Shown here: piece after piece, positions 44,926 to 53,986 of the stretch | Layout of the letters: each line of letters begins with the position of its first letter | Position numbering within the stretch: the stretch's first letter is position 1 | Assembly (NCBI GenBank): GCA_019417465.1 | Contig: DXVF01000002.1 | Location: 62,001-126,000 of the forward strand | DNA from: Clostridiales bacterium | GTDB taxonomy: Bacteria > Bacillota > Clostridia > TANB77 > CAG-508 | Direction of reading: 5' to 3' | Length of the DNA: 64,000 bases | Translations under genes and position numbers: made by a program | The notes under the pieces: model-generated | What the model was told of the DNA's origin: nothing | What the model saw: the letters and a program-made list of their open reading frames with translations, nothing else | The model's database searches: none

Positions 44926-45876
44926 TTATTTTTTATCTTCTGATAAGTATCTTGTTAATTGTTTTAATACTAGATTAATATCTATATCTTCTTCATCTTT
45001 CTTACTTGTCTCTACTTCTTCTTTTTTTCTTTTTGCATTTTTTGGTTTTTCTGACTTTACCTTTTCTTTTTTTGGCACTACTTTTAACTTATCTACTTCT
45101 TTTTTTATTTTTACTTCATCTTGTTCTTTATCTGTTTTATGTATAGACTTAACTATATTTTCTAACCAATTTTTCTTGTTGTCTACTGTAATAGAATTTT
45201 CATAATAATAACCACCACCGTATACTTTTTGCGAACGTGGTATTTTATTTACTACTACACCTGCTATTTTTCCACCTACATTCTCTATATTTTTCTTTAT
45301 CTGTTTTAAATCTTCCATTTTAGTTTGCTTATGAGATGTAACAATTAAAGTAGATCCAATATTTCTAGATAATATAAGTGCATCTGTAACAATAGTACTT
45401 GGTGTACCATCAAATATAACAACATCAGCACTTTTCTCTAACGCTTTTATTAAATCAGACATCTTCTGACTTGTCAATAGTTCTGATGGATTTGGTGGAA
45501 CTATTCCAGCAGTCATAAGATATAAATTTTCTACTAGAGTTTGTTTAATATAATCATCTAAATTAATTTTATTTTCTCCTACTGCTGAAATCAAATAATT
45601 AGATAGCCCATTTTCGTTTGATAATTCAAATATTTCATGTTGTCTACTTTTTCTCATGTCTGCATCTACTAAAATAACTTTTTTACCTGCTTGTGCAAAA
45701 GTAATTGCTAAATTAGCTGCTACCCAACTCTTACCTTCCCCAGGAACTGTACTTGTTACCAAAATTGATTTTAATTTATTACTAATATTAATAAATTGCA
45801 TATTAGTTCTTAAAGTTCTAAACACTTCAGATACAGATGATTTAGGAGATGTAAACGTTATTAATTCATTTTTCAT
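44926..45876 (-). CDS. BY-type tyrosine kinase CpsD
   Basis: 316 aa. Walker A in STVPGEGKSWVAANLAITFA, Walker A' VILVDADMRKSRQH and Walker B VVIFDGTPS. A YGGGYYYENS tyrosine cluster lies near residue 220, and a lysine/glutamate-rich tail of about 80 residues follows, longer than usual. It is activated by the transmembrane CpsC partner, whose stop overlaps its ATG by one base (TAATG). Controls capsule polymerisation and export; dephosphorylated by CpsB just downstream. Confidence 0.92.
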   Translation of the reverse strand: MKNELITFTSPKSSVSEVFRTLRTNMQFINISNKLKSILVTSTVPGEGKSWVAANLAITFAQAGKKVILVDADMRKSRQHEIFELSNENGLSNYLISAVGENKINLDDYIKQTLVENLYLMTAGIVPPNPSELLTSQKMSDLIKALEKSADVVIFDGTPSTIVTDALILSRNIGSTLIVTSHKQTKMEDLKQIKKNIENVGGKIAGVVVNKIPRSQKVYGGGYYYENSITVDNKKNWLENIVKSIHKTDKEQDEVKIKKEVDKLKVVPKKEKVKSEKPKNAKRKKEEVETSKKDEEDIDINLVLKQLTRYLSEDKK

Positions 45877-46589
45877 TATATAATTCCTCCCTTCATTTTT
45901 CTTGTATCATCTTTTAACACTGGAATAGATGCTAAGACAGTAACATCTATCTCTTTTTCTACATCTTCTGCCGTTTTTATTGTTGTGTCTAATAAATTTA
46001 CTACCAATACATAAACAATTGAGATTACCAATCCAATGACCATAAATATAAGTATATCTTTAATATGATTTATATTGTATGGAACATATGAACTTTCTGC
46101 TTCATCTACAATGTAAACATTGTTAATATGATAAATTTCTCCTACTTTTTTAGTAAAAACTTTTGCTATTTCATTTGCTATATCTCTTGCTCTATCTGGA
46201 TAATAATTAGTAACTGTTATTTGAATAAGTTCTGTATCTTTTACAGCACTTACTGTAATATTGCTTTTTAATCTTTCTTCATCTTCATTTATATTTAAGT
46301 TTTTAATTACCTCACGTAATACATTTTTGCTTTTAATTAATTCACTATATGTTGAAACTAATTTTTGATTTAATGTTATATCTGTCTGAGTTATTGTACT
46401 TTCTTCTACATTACCTGATATTCCATCTGATTTTGCAAGCACTAATGATGTATATGATTTATACTTTGGAGTAACAAACATAAAAGAATATATGGTTCCT
46501 ATAAGTAAAAAAATTATTATTATACATATAATTTGTAATCTTTTGTTCCAAAAAATATTAACTAATTGTTTTAAATCTAGTTCTTCCAT
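45876..46589 (-). CDS. Wzz-type polysaccharide co-polymerase CpsC
   Basis: 237 aa from ATG 46589 (MEELDLKQLVNIF), preceded by GGAGGG; the upstream start at 46628 is not needed. One membrane helix near residues 18-40 and another near 175-197 flank a Wzz domain (YKSYTSLVLAKSD, VNEIAKVFTKKV-like DIANEIAKVFTKK). Acts as chain-length regulator and kinase activator. The three genes cpsC-cpsD-cpsB run in that order. Confidence 0.9.
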   Translation of the reverse strand: MEELDLKQLVNIFWNKRLQIICIIIIFLLIGTIYSFMFVTPKYKSYTSLVLAKSDGISGNVEESTITQTDITLNQKLVSTYSELIKSKNVLREVIKNLNINEDEERLKSNITVSAVKDTELIQITVTNYYPDRARDIANEIAKVFTKKVGEIYHINNVYIVDEAESSYVPYNINHIKDILIFMVIGLVISIVYVLVVNLLDTTIKTAEDVEKEIDVTVLASIPVLKDDTRKMKGGII

Positions 46590-46732
46590 TTTTCCCTCCA
46601 TAATTAACAATATAATTCTATTATACATAATATGTTTAATTTTTACAAGTTTTTTTGTAAAAATATTGTAATATTATTGTAATATTTGCTGTAAAAAAGA
46701 ACCAATATTAAAATGTGAACAAAATGATATAT

Positions 46733-46803
46733 TGCCCAAAAGGGACATGTCGCCAATATACCCCGTTCATTTTGGCGACATGTCCCTTTTGGCAATATAT
46801 TAT
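46733..46803. repeat. Long palindrome with GGGACATGTC core
   Basis: ATTGCCCAAAAGGGACATGT then CGCCAA, a 13-base spacer (TATACCCCGTTCA), then TTTTGGCGACATGTCCCTTT then TGGCAAT. About 28 bp of stem. No U-run that would make it a standard terminator. Unlike the GGGACGG repeats in sequence but similar in type. Confidence 0.75.
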
Positions 46804-46820
46804 TTTTGTAAATCTTATAT

Positions 46821-47627
46821 TTATCTATGTCTTGGTGTAAATACTCTAAAATAATATGGTGTTATATCTTTTAAAATATCACTTACATATATGATACTTC
46901 CATCTTTTGATGTTAATTTTATATTCGGAAACGTTTTTAACATTTTTTTGTCTGAAAAATATTTATTTGTAAAGTCTCTTATATTAGTGTTTTCATAAAT
47001 TTCTGTACATTCTAATATAACACTATCCATATTAGCAAGCTCTAAATTATAATTTTTTACTAATCTTGTGAAAAACATCTTTAGTGCAAAACTAGTTACT
47101 AAGAAATCTAAAATCATAAATACGAATCCTATTATTACTACTATTTTTAATACTTTAGGTGAAATTTTATCTAATAACTTATCTATTTTAGGGTGTAAAT
47201 GACTCATTAAATAAATTGCTAAAACTCCCCAAAAAAATGAGAATGCAATACAAACTCTGCCATTTATATTAAATGCCATAGAAGAATAATCCCACCACTT
47301 TATATTAAAAATCAATTCTCCTATGAGACTTATTAAATATTCTACTATAGAACCTATTAGAAATCCTCCAAAAAATAAGGTGTAATTATTTTTATTAAAA
47401 CGTTGTAATCCCAAAATCATAATTACAGCTCCTATACCATATATTGCACAAAATGGACCATATAAAAAACTTTGCCTACTTTCTATTACTCCTTTTGTAA
47501 CTAGTCCAAATAAAGTTTCAACTATATATCCTAATATACTATATATAATAAAATATGCCATAATTTTAGTTAAAGTAAAGCCACATATTGTAAACTTTCT
47601 TTTTTCATTTGTTTTTACATCACCCAT
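46821..47627 (-). CDS. Putative ABC transporter permease, CmpB family (type IV)
   Basis: 268 aa from ATG 47627 (MGDVKTNEKRKF), chosen because GGAGG lies eight bases upstream. Five to six membrane helices and the family-typical YSILGYIVETLFGLVTKG, SFLYGPFCAIYGIGAV and INGRVCIAFSFFWGVLA identify the putative ABC-transporter type IV family. No ATPase partner is adjacent. Function unknown; the family is common in Clostridia. Confidence 0.78.
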   Translation of the reverse strand: MGDVKTNEKRKFTICGFTLTKIMAYFIIYSILGYIVETLFGLVTKGVIESRQSFLYGPFCAIYGIGAVIMILGLQRFNKNNYTLFFGGFLIGSIVEYLISLIGELIFNIKWWDYSSMAFNINGRVCIAFSFFWGVLAIYLMSHLHPKIDKLLDKISPKVLKIVVIIGFVFMILDFLVTSFALKMFFTRLVKNYNLELANMDSVILECTEIYENTNIRDFTNKYFSDKKMLKTFPNIKLTSKDGSIIYVSDILKDITPYYFRVFTPRHR

Positions 47628-47698
47628 TTTATTTTCCTCCATATTGGTTTGCATCATATAATAATCTATTTGTCGAATATTGTCAATATACGTGGTAT

Positions 47699-47750
47699 TA
47701 AAAAAGATCTATCATGGGTGCACTCCACATCCATGATAGATCTTTTTTAT
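47699..47750. terminator. Strong bidirectional terminator
   Basis: AAAAAAGATCTATCATGG(G/A) pairs with CCATGATAGATCTTTTTT over about 18 bp, with U-runs on both strands, after the CapAB-like gene. Confidence 0.92.
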
Positions 47751-47752
47751 AT

Positions 47753-49132
47753 TTATCTTCTATTTCTTGTCTTTCTTTTTCTTACATAATCTTCATTCAT
47801 ATAATAATAATTACCTTTAGAATTTTTATCATCTTGTACTTTGTTTATAACAATACCAGCAACATTTCCACCAACATCTTCTATTTGTGTTTTTATTTTA
47901 GCTATATCATCTATTTGTGTTTTTTCATGTTCTGTAACAATGAAACTTGTATCTACTAATCTAGATAGAACAACAGCATCTGTTACTAAATTACTAGGTG
48001 TTGCATCAAATATAACAATATCACAATTCTTTTTTAAAGTTTCTACTGTTTTTATTATTCTATTAGATAATAATAATTCTGAAGAATCATATGTAATACT
48101 ACCACAAGGTAATACGCATAAATTATCTAACTCAGTAGGCTGAATATATTTTGGTAATTCTCCTTCATAATCTTCAATACTACTATTAAGGAAATCAGAA
48201 AGTCCTGGAACTTGTTTTAGTTTAAATTTCTTATGTTGTACACCTTTTCTCATATCTGCATCTACTAATATTGTTCTATAACCACCACGAGCAAATGTTA
48301 TTGCCAAATTAGTTGCGACCCAACTTTTTCCTTCTCCTGGCAATGAACTCGTAATTAATACACTTTTTAGTCCCTCTGAGCCTTTCATGAACTGTAAGTT
48401 AGTTCTTAATGATTTAAATCCTTCTGCTATTTGAGATTTTGGATCTAAATCTATTACTCCTGGTCTAGCATTTTGGTTTTTAGCAAAGCTAGCAAGTGTT
48501 TTTATATTTAAAGATTTTTCTATATCTTTATCACTCTTTACTGTACTATCAAATAAGTTTAATACTAAAATCACACCTACTGATATAGCAAATCCAACTA
48601 TTGCAAATATTCCTGCATATTTTACTGGGTTAATATTACTTGGTGATGATGGTGCTACTGCTTTATCTACAACACGTATATTTTCCATATTATATATTTC
48701 TTTTACTTGTTCTGAGAAAACTTCTGCTATACTATTTGCTATAATTGCAGCTTCATCTTTATTCGAATCTAATACTGATATTTTAAGAATTTCAGTATTT
48801 TTTACAGATTCTATTGTTATATTTTTTCTTAACTGTGATACAGATTTATTAAGCTGTATTCTATTAACTACTTCATTTAATACAGTATCACTTTTTACAA
48901 GCTCACTATATGTATACACTAACTTTTGATTTAATGTAACATCAGCTTGTGTAACAGATGACGCACTTTCAGATTTTACTAATATTAAAGTAGTTGCAGC
49001 TCTATACTCTGGTGTAGTTATAAAAGCATTATAAATGTATCCTACAAATAAAAATGCCATAGTAGTTAAAATAATTATTGCTTTTTTCTTCCAAAATAAT
49101 TTAAAAAGCTCTTTTAAATCAATTTCTTCCAT
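47753..49132 (-). CDS. Fused Wzz-BY-kinase (CapAB-like tyrosine autokinase)
   Basis: 459 aa. Residues 1-195 are a Wzz domain with two membrane helices (near 17-37 and 173-193); from about 225 there is a BY-kinase domain with SSLPGEGKSWVATNLAITFA (Walker A), TILVDADMRKG and DIVIFDATPSN. The C-terminus has the YYYMNEDYV tyrosine cluster. Here co-polymerase and kinase are one chain, unlike the split cpsC/cpsD pair 1.2 kb away, whose sequences are clearly related. It has its own promoter and terminator. Confidence 0.92.
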   Translation of the reverse strand: MEEIDLKELFKLFWKKKAIIILTTMAFLFVGYIYNAFITTPEYRAATTLILVKSESASSVTQADVTLNQKLVYTYSELVKSDTVLNEVVNRIQLNKSVSQLRKNITIESVKNTEILKISVLDSNKDEAAIIANSIAEVFSEQVKEIYNMENIRVVDKAVAPSSPSNINPVKYAGIFAIVGFAISVGVILVLNLFDSTVKSDKDIEKSLNIKTLASFAKNQNARPGVIDLDPKSQIAEGFKSLRTNLQFMKGSEGLKSVLITSSLPGEGKSWVATNLAITFARGGYRTILVDADMRKGVQHKKFKLKQVPGLSDFLNSSIEDYEGELPKYIQPTELDNLCVLPCGSITYDSSELLLSNRIIKTVETLKKNCDIVIFDATPSNLVTDAVVLSRLVDTSFIVTEHEKTQIDDIAKIKTQIEDVGGNVAGIVINKVQDDKNSKGNYYYMNEDYVRKRKTRNRR

Positions 49133-49175
49133 TTGTTTATACCTCTTCCTTTGATTCTTTTAATTTTACTATAAT

Positions 49176-49205
49176 ATTATATAATAACAATATATAACTT
49201 TTCAA
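49176..49205 (-). promoter_or_regulatory. Sigma-A promoter of the CapAB-like gene
   Basis: TTGAAA (49205-49200), 18-base spacer, TATAAT (49181-49176) on the minus strand, 44 bases upstream of the ATG. Confidence 0.65.
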
Positions 49206-49258
49206 GATATTTATATATTTTTTAATAATATTGTAACAAAGATGTTACAATTATGTCA

Positions 49259-49297
49259 AAACCCGAGTATATTTTACATTATACTCGGGTTTTATAT
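49259..49297. terminator. Terminator after the Tim44-like genes
   Basis: AAAACCCGAGTATA and TATACTCGGGTTTT form a strong hairpin with U-runs on both sides. Confidence 0.9.
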
Positions 49298-49300
49298 CTT

Positions 49301-49879
49301 TTACTCTCCTATTTCTATTAACACCCAATCATATTCTTCTAGTTTAAAAATGGCACCACAATATTCACATTTTCCATTCATAGATATATCCATATTAGCG
49401 CCACACCCTGGACATTTTCTTGCTACATTTAAAGTCTTAGCATTTTTTCTTTTTGAAAATATTAATTTCATATTTTTTATTACTCTTACTTCATCATTTC
49501 CAGATACCATGTTTCTTGTTTGTTTATCTAACTTATAGTCTAAATATTTCGTTACTAATCTTACTTCTATTTGGTAATTATCATCATTTTCTATAATTCT
49601 TTCAATCTCTGTATCTGAAACATTTAACTCTCCATAGACTTGAATTAGCCCCAAATCATCTAATCTTTTTATTTTTTGTTCAAATTCTTTATAAACACTT
49701 TCTGAAAGAAAATGTTTTACTCTTATTAAATCTTTTTTCATCACTGCTGTATACACTTGAATAAAAATATTATCTACTTTTGCCTTAAATTTAGATTCTG
49801 AAAAATCTTTATCTTCTGTTACTATTTTTTGCAATATATCTTCCATATTTATTTTTGTAAGAATAAGTGAATTTTGCAC
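49301..49879 (-). CDS. Tim44-like domain protein with C-terminal zinc ribbon, short form
   Basis: 192 aa from a GTG at 49879, or 181 aa from the ATG at 49846; neither has a clear binding site. A Tim44/NTF2-like fold (YTAVMKKDLIRVKHFLSESV, VYGELNVSDTEIERI) is followed by a four-cysteine ribbon, ARKCPGCGANMDISMNG then CEYCGAIF. It is about 27 residues per unit similar to the C-terminal half of the next gene, so it is a paralogue lacking the N-terminal membrane part. Function unknown. Confidence 0.72.
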   Translation of the reverse strand: MQNSLILTKINMEDILQKIVTEDKDFSESKFKAKVDNIFIQVYTAVMKKDLIRVKHFLSESVYKEFEQKIKRLDDLGLIQVYGELNVSDTEIERIIENDDNYQIEVRLVTKYLDYKLDKQTRNMVSGNDEVRVIKNMKLIFSKRKNAKTLNVARKCPGCGANMDISMNGKCEYCGAIFKLEEYDWVLIEIGE

Positions 49880-49995
49880 ATCTGGAGCGTAAAAGATGTA
49901 CTACTTATATCTTACAAACCTCCTTTTTATTTTTAGAATTTAAATTCAAAATAGTTTAATAATTTTGTCAAAATGTCCGTCACTTTTTGTAATTT

Positions 49996-50877
49996 TTATA
50001 AGTTCTCTTGGTGTAATGAAACTTTTTTAGACATTACCCATTCTGTATTATCATCAACTATTTTAGAATTACAGTATTCACAAATTCCTGCTGAATTTAT
50101 ATTAATTGGTGCACCACAATTTGGACATTTATCTAACTTTGTTTTTTCTATTTTTTGAATGAATGTCATTTCATATACCATCCTAATTTTTCTATTACTA
50201 TTTCCTCTAACAACTTGTTTTGTATCTTTTTTTATAATATAGTCATAGAACTCTATAATATATCTTGTAGTTACCTGAAGCATATCATTTTGAACATTAG
50301 CATTTGTAATAGAAGAACTTAATAGCTTGAAATCTTTCATAATATTTTGTTCGCCTTTCATTTCCATGCTAGTTAATTGTGATTCATACATATTAAACAT
50401 TTCGTCTGTTATTAGGTCTCTTACTTTATCTAGTTCAAAATTCATCCAGGCTTCTTCAATTCTCATATAAATACTATATCCATTTGATAAGAATTTGTTT
50501 ACATCGAAGTCTGGTAGATGTTTTCTAATCTCATTAATTGCTCCTGGATTGTTTGTCACAGCAAATCTATTTGCATTATTTAACGTACCTCTATTTTTAT
50601 TTGCATTACTAATTACTATAATGACCATTACAATCATTAAGAAAGCAATTACTAGACCCGAATTACTATAGCTTCCTCCACTACTACTGCTTCTTCTACT
50701 GCTACTATAGCTACTACTATGACTGCTACTTGATGAATGACTACTTCCGCCACTATAACTAGAATGATATCCTGCATCAGCATGGCTTTTATCTTGATAA
50801 GAAATAAATACTGCTGCAAAGATTAGCATTAATGTTACTATGATTTTTAATACACTCTTTAATTTTTTTCCTTTCAC
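49996..50877 (-). CDS. Membrane-anchored Tim44-like zinc-ribbon protein
   Basis: 293 aa. Signal-anchor (residues 8-25), a low-complexity Ser/Gly/His/Tyr stretch at about 36-70 (SSHSSSSSHSSSYSS), a second hydrophobic helix (LVIAFLMIVMVIIVI), then a Tim44-like domain (RIEEAWMNFELDKVRDLITD) and a four-cysteine ribbon, DKCPNCGAPI ... CEYCNSKI. Bacterial Tim44-domain proteins of this layout are uncharacterised. Paralogous to the short form downstream, and both share the operon. Confidence 0.8.
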   Translation of the reverse strand: MKGKKLKSVLKIIVTLMLIFAAVFISYQDKSHADAGYHSSYSGGSSHSSSSSHSSSYSSSRRSSSSGGSYSNSGLVIAFLMIVMVIIVISNANKNRGTLNNANRFAVTNNPGAINEIRKHLPDFDVNKFLSNGYSIYMRIEEAWMNFELDKVRDLITDEMFNMYESQLTSMEMKGEQNIMKDFKLLSSSITNANVQNDMLQVTTRYIIEFYDYIIKKDTKQVVRGNSNRKIRMVYEMTFIQKIEKTKLDKCPNCGAPININSAGICEYCNSKIVDDNTEWVMSKKVSLHQENL

Positions 50878-51065
50878 TTTTAATTTCCCCCTTAATTTTT
50901 ATTCTTTTATCCAGACTGATACACTTCCACCATTACAATAAAATATACCATTTCCTATCTACAGTAAAATTTATTCTATAAAAATTATACAATAATGAGT
51001 TTTTTTGTCAATAAGAAAAATTTCCCTTACAATTTATTTTGTTCATTTTATCATAGAAATTAAGA

Positions 51066-51539
51066 TTATAATTTATCTAAATTTTCTTGTAGTTCTTCCC
51101 ATTTTTTCATATTATCATCTATTTTTTCCTTTAATTTATCAATTTCATCTTGTATTTCCTGCACCTTTTGATAATCTGTATATATTTCCTCTTTTAATAA
51201 CTTTTCATTTAAATTTTTTACTTTTACTTCGTTTTCTTCTATATCTCTTTCTAACTTTTTAGTTTTTGTTAATATTTTATTTTTTTCTTTTTGCATTAAA
51301 TATAAATATCCAATAACAGGATTTCCTTCTTTGTATATGTTAAACTTCTCTTCCCCTATACCTTCTTCTAATAATTCGTTATTAACAATTGCTTTTAGTA
51401 AGGTAGATTTTCCGCTTCCATTTCTACCTACTATCGCTAATTTTTCATTACCTTTTACTTCAAAATTTATTTCTTCTAATATTGTTTCAGCTCCATAAGA
51501 TATAGAACCATTTGTTATTCTATAATTCATGTTTATCAT
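51066..51539 (-). pseudogene. ABC-F ATPase remnant with large internal deletion
   Basis: 157 aa. Residues 1-75 are the start of an ABC-F second nucleotide-binding domain (AIVGRNGSGKSTLLKAIVN, Walker A). They run straight into the charged coiled-coil tail typical of the ABC-F C-terminus (LTKTKKLERDIEENEVKV ... LKEKIDDNMKKWEEL). Signature motif, Walker B and the linker are missing, so several hundred residues have been deleted in frame. It cannot hydrolyse ATP. Antibiotic-resistance or ribosome-factor ABC-F proteins are about 500-650 aa. Confidence 0.75.
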
Positions 51540-51603
51540 CCTTACTTTATTTGCTCAATTTTATAACATATTTTTATTTTAGCATAATTTAGTATAAGTT
51601 TCA

Positions 51604-51681
51604 AAAAAAGTTTACTATATTAGATCCGTAAATTGCTCTAATTTGAATAATTAGTACAATTACTAATATAGTAAACTTTTA
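51604..51681. terminator. Long inverted repeat, possible terminator
   Basis: AAAAGTTTACTATATTAG and CTAATATAGTAAACTTTT are perfect inverted arms of 18 bases with a 39-base loop. It lies between the ABC-F remnant and the Rpn gene. The long loop makes a simple terminator uncertain. Confidence 0.55.
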
Positions 51682-51815
51682 ATATTTATTTTTTACTTAT
51701 ATCTCTATTGTTTCGTCATTTTTCACATTATCTATTACTTATTACAGTGTATATTTTCTGTTCTATTCATTGCATAATTAGTTTTCCTGATTTCATTTTT
51801 ACATCTTTTTTAATG

Positions 51816-52709
51816 TTATTTTAACTTTTCTATTTCTTCTTTAGTTAGTCCTGTAGATTTTACAATAATTTCAATATCTACATTTTGTGATAATAATTCT
51901 TTTGCTATTTCAATAGATTTTTCTTTTTTCCCTTCTTTTCTTCCTTCCTCTATACCATCTTCTTTTCCTTTTAAATAGCCATATTTTTTTATAGAGTACT
52001 GATCTCTTATATATTTATCTCTAAGTTCTGCTAATTCTCTTTCATGTTCTGTTTTACTTAACTGTTCTAATTTTTCTTTTGCTTTATTTATTGCTTTTTT
52101 TGTTTCCTTAAGTTCCTTACTATCATTTTTATTAATCACTATTACCACCTCTGGATTTTTTATAAATTTTACCCAAAGATCTAAGTTTTCTGTATTTCTA
52201 TTTATCGCATATTTACTATACTTTGGTAGTTCAATTATATAAATTTCTAATACATCTGTCAACACAATTTTCCAGTATTCTTCCTCTCTAATATTCCATT
52301 TTGTAATGTATTTTTTTATCTGTTTAAGCATATCTAATTCAAAATCTGCTATTAATACTACTATTGATTTATTTAAATTTTCATATCCATCGCCTTGTGA
52401 AATTGTTTTTGTATACATCTTGCTCCAATAAAACATTATTCTTTTTTCAATATCACTTTGAGATACAACTTGCATTTCTATATCACACTGAATATTATTA
52501 TTTACAACAGCTTTTATATCCATTATTCCTACTTTATCTGTAATTATTTCTTTTTCCGTTATAGTAGTATTATCTAATTTTACATTTGATACTTTAGTTT
52601 GAAATATATCTCTTAAAAATATACTAGTTACTGGTTCATCTCCTACATACCCAAATGTTCTTTTGAATATGTAATCATTTGTTAATTTTAATAATCCTTG
52701 TTTTGACAT
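51816..52709 (-). CDS. Rpn-family recombination-promoting nuclease / PD-(D/E)XK putative transposase
   Basis: 297 aa from ATG 52709 (MSKQGLLKLTNDYIFKRTFG), preceded by GGAGTG; an upstream start at 52850 is unlikely. The PD-(D/E)XK core is GIMDIKAVVNNNIQCDIEMQVV. RIMFYWSKMYTKTISQGDGYENL, LEIYIIELPKYSK and the C-terminal glycine-glutamate repeat (EEGRKEGKKEK) with GLTKEEIEKL are family hallmarks. RpnA-type proteins promote RecA-independent recombination. It is followed by a paralogous fragment 0.7 kb further on. Confidence 0.85.
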   Translation of the reverse strand: MSKQGLLKLTNDYIFKRTFGYVGDEPVTSIFLRDIFQTKVSNVKLDNTTITEKEIITDKVGIMDIKAVVNNNIQCDIEMQVVSQSDIEKRIMFYWSKMYTKTISQGDGYENLNKSIVVLIADFELDMLKQIKKYITKWNIREEEYWKIVLTDVLEIYIIELPKYSKYAINRNTENLDLWVKFIKNPEVVIVINKNDSKELKETKKAINKAKEKLEQLSKTEHERELAELRDKYIRDQYSIKKYGYLKGKEDGIEEGRKEGKKEKSIEIAKELLSQNVDIEIIVKSTGLTKEEIEKLK

Positions 52710-52880
52710 AAAATCACTCCTTTGAAATTTTGGCAAGAATTTGCCTTTAGAATTAAATTTTTTGAAATAAAAACGAGACAAATTATACTTTATTTTGTAT
52801 AACTTGCCCCTATTAAATACTATTATATATTTTGAATTGTTTATTCGCAACTAATTTCGTATTGCATATTTCGACATATA

Positions 52881-53405
52881 TTACCTTGCAATATCTATAT
52901 CTCGAGTTTCTTCTCTTACACTATTTACAATAGCAGTAAACATTCCACATCTCTTGGCTCCATAGATATCATTAATAATGCTATCACCTATAACTAAAAC
53001 ATTTTCTGGTTCTAATCCCATTCTATTACATGCCTCTAAAAGATTCTTTCTTAGTGGCTTTCTTGCGAATCCTATATATTCTATACCTTTTTCATTTACA
53101 AAACCTTTAACAGAAACATCAAATCCATTTGATAGTATTATTACTTTAAATTCCTGTTTCATAAATTCTATCCAATCTTTATTACTATTAGGAATATTCA
53201 TCATATCCTTTCTTAATGTCTCATCTACATCTAAAATAATTCCGCCTATTCCATAAGTAGACTTTAGCTTTTTTACTAAGCTTAAGTCTATGTCATTTAC
53301 TTCATTTAGTCTTAAATTTGGTTTTATATGTTTTATTAATCTATCACTTATTGCATTATATATCTTTTGTTCTAATAATTTGTTTAATCGTTTTTGCATA
53401 TTCAT
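52881..53405 (-). CDS. YqeG-family HAD phosphatase
   Basis: 174 aa. HAD motif I ILDVDETLRKD (DxDxT), motif II VIILSNGFD, and GDSIINDIYGAKRCG with the metal-binding Asp pair. YqeG-family IIIA phosphatases occur in most Firmicutes; the substrate is unclear. It stands between the intact Rpn gene and the Rpn fragment, so the fragment lies downstream of neither's usual context. No in-frame CGG (the CGG here is in another phase). Confidence 0.85.
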   Translation of the reverse strand: MNMQKRLNKLLEQKIYNAISDRLIKHIKPNLRLNEVNDIDLSLVKKLKSTYGIGGIILDVDETLRKDMMNIPNSNKDWIEFMKQEFKVIILSNGFDVSVKGFVNEKGIEYIGFARKPLRKNLLEACNRMGLEPENVLVIGDSIINDIYGAKRCGMFTAIVNSVREETRDIDIAR

Positions 53406-53437
53406 CTTTATACTTTCTACATCCTTTTATGTAATTA

Positions 53438-53890
53438 TTAATTTTTCTTTAATTTTTTAATTTCTTCTTTTGTTAATCCTGTACACTCTATAATTTCTTC
53501 TATATGTATTCCTTTTTTTAGCATCACTTTTGCAACATATTTTATTCCTTCTAGTCTTCCTTCTATTTTCCCTTCTATTTTTCCTTCTAATCTTCCTTCT
53601 TCTATTCCCTGCTCATTCCCTTGATTAAACCCTTCATCAATTCTTGAGTTCCAGTCTCTTATATACTTATCCCTTAAATATGCTTTTTCTCTTTCTTTCT
53701 CATCTTTACTTATTTGTTCTAGAACCTTTTTGGCAGCTTTTATATCTTCACTCATATCTATATCCTCCATTTCGTTTGGATTTAAAATAAATTTTAACCA
53801 TTGTTCTAATTTTCTCTCTTTCTCGTTTTTGTTAATGTTTACTTTTAACTTCTTTAATTCTATTATATGAAGTTCTAATTTTTCTGTCAA
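53438..53890 (-). pseudogene. C-terminal fragment of a second Rpn-family gene
   Basis: 150 codons open. LTEKLELHIIELKKL corresponds to the middle of the intact copy (LEIYIIELPK), and DKYIRDWNSRIDEGFNQG plus a glycine-glutamate repeat (GRLEGKIEGKIEGRLEG) and ECTGLTKEEIKKLKK match its C-terminus. The whole N-terminal nuclease domain is missing; the frame is open back to about 53930 but has only a TTG start. It adjoins the EPS terminator at 53928. A decayed paralogue. Confidence 0.8.
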
Positions 53891-53927
53891 GACAACTTCT
53901 GATAAATTATTTTCTCTGTTTAAGTTT

Positions 53928-53970
53928 AAAAGTAAATTCTACTCTTTGCTTAAATGTAGAATTTACTTTT
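53928..53970 (-). terminator. Terminator of the exopolysaccharide operon
   Basis: AAAAGTAAATTCTAC and GTAGAATTTACTTTT form a perfect hairpin 17 bases past the flippase stop, with a U-run on the minus strand. Confidence 0.88.
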
Positions 53971-53986
53971 GTAATTAACCATTTTA

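Noticed and set aside
52978..53256. CGG within yqeG as a 15th shift site
   Set aside because: It is in another phase (GGC GGA) and the gene is intact.
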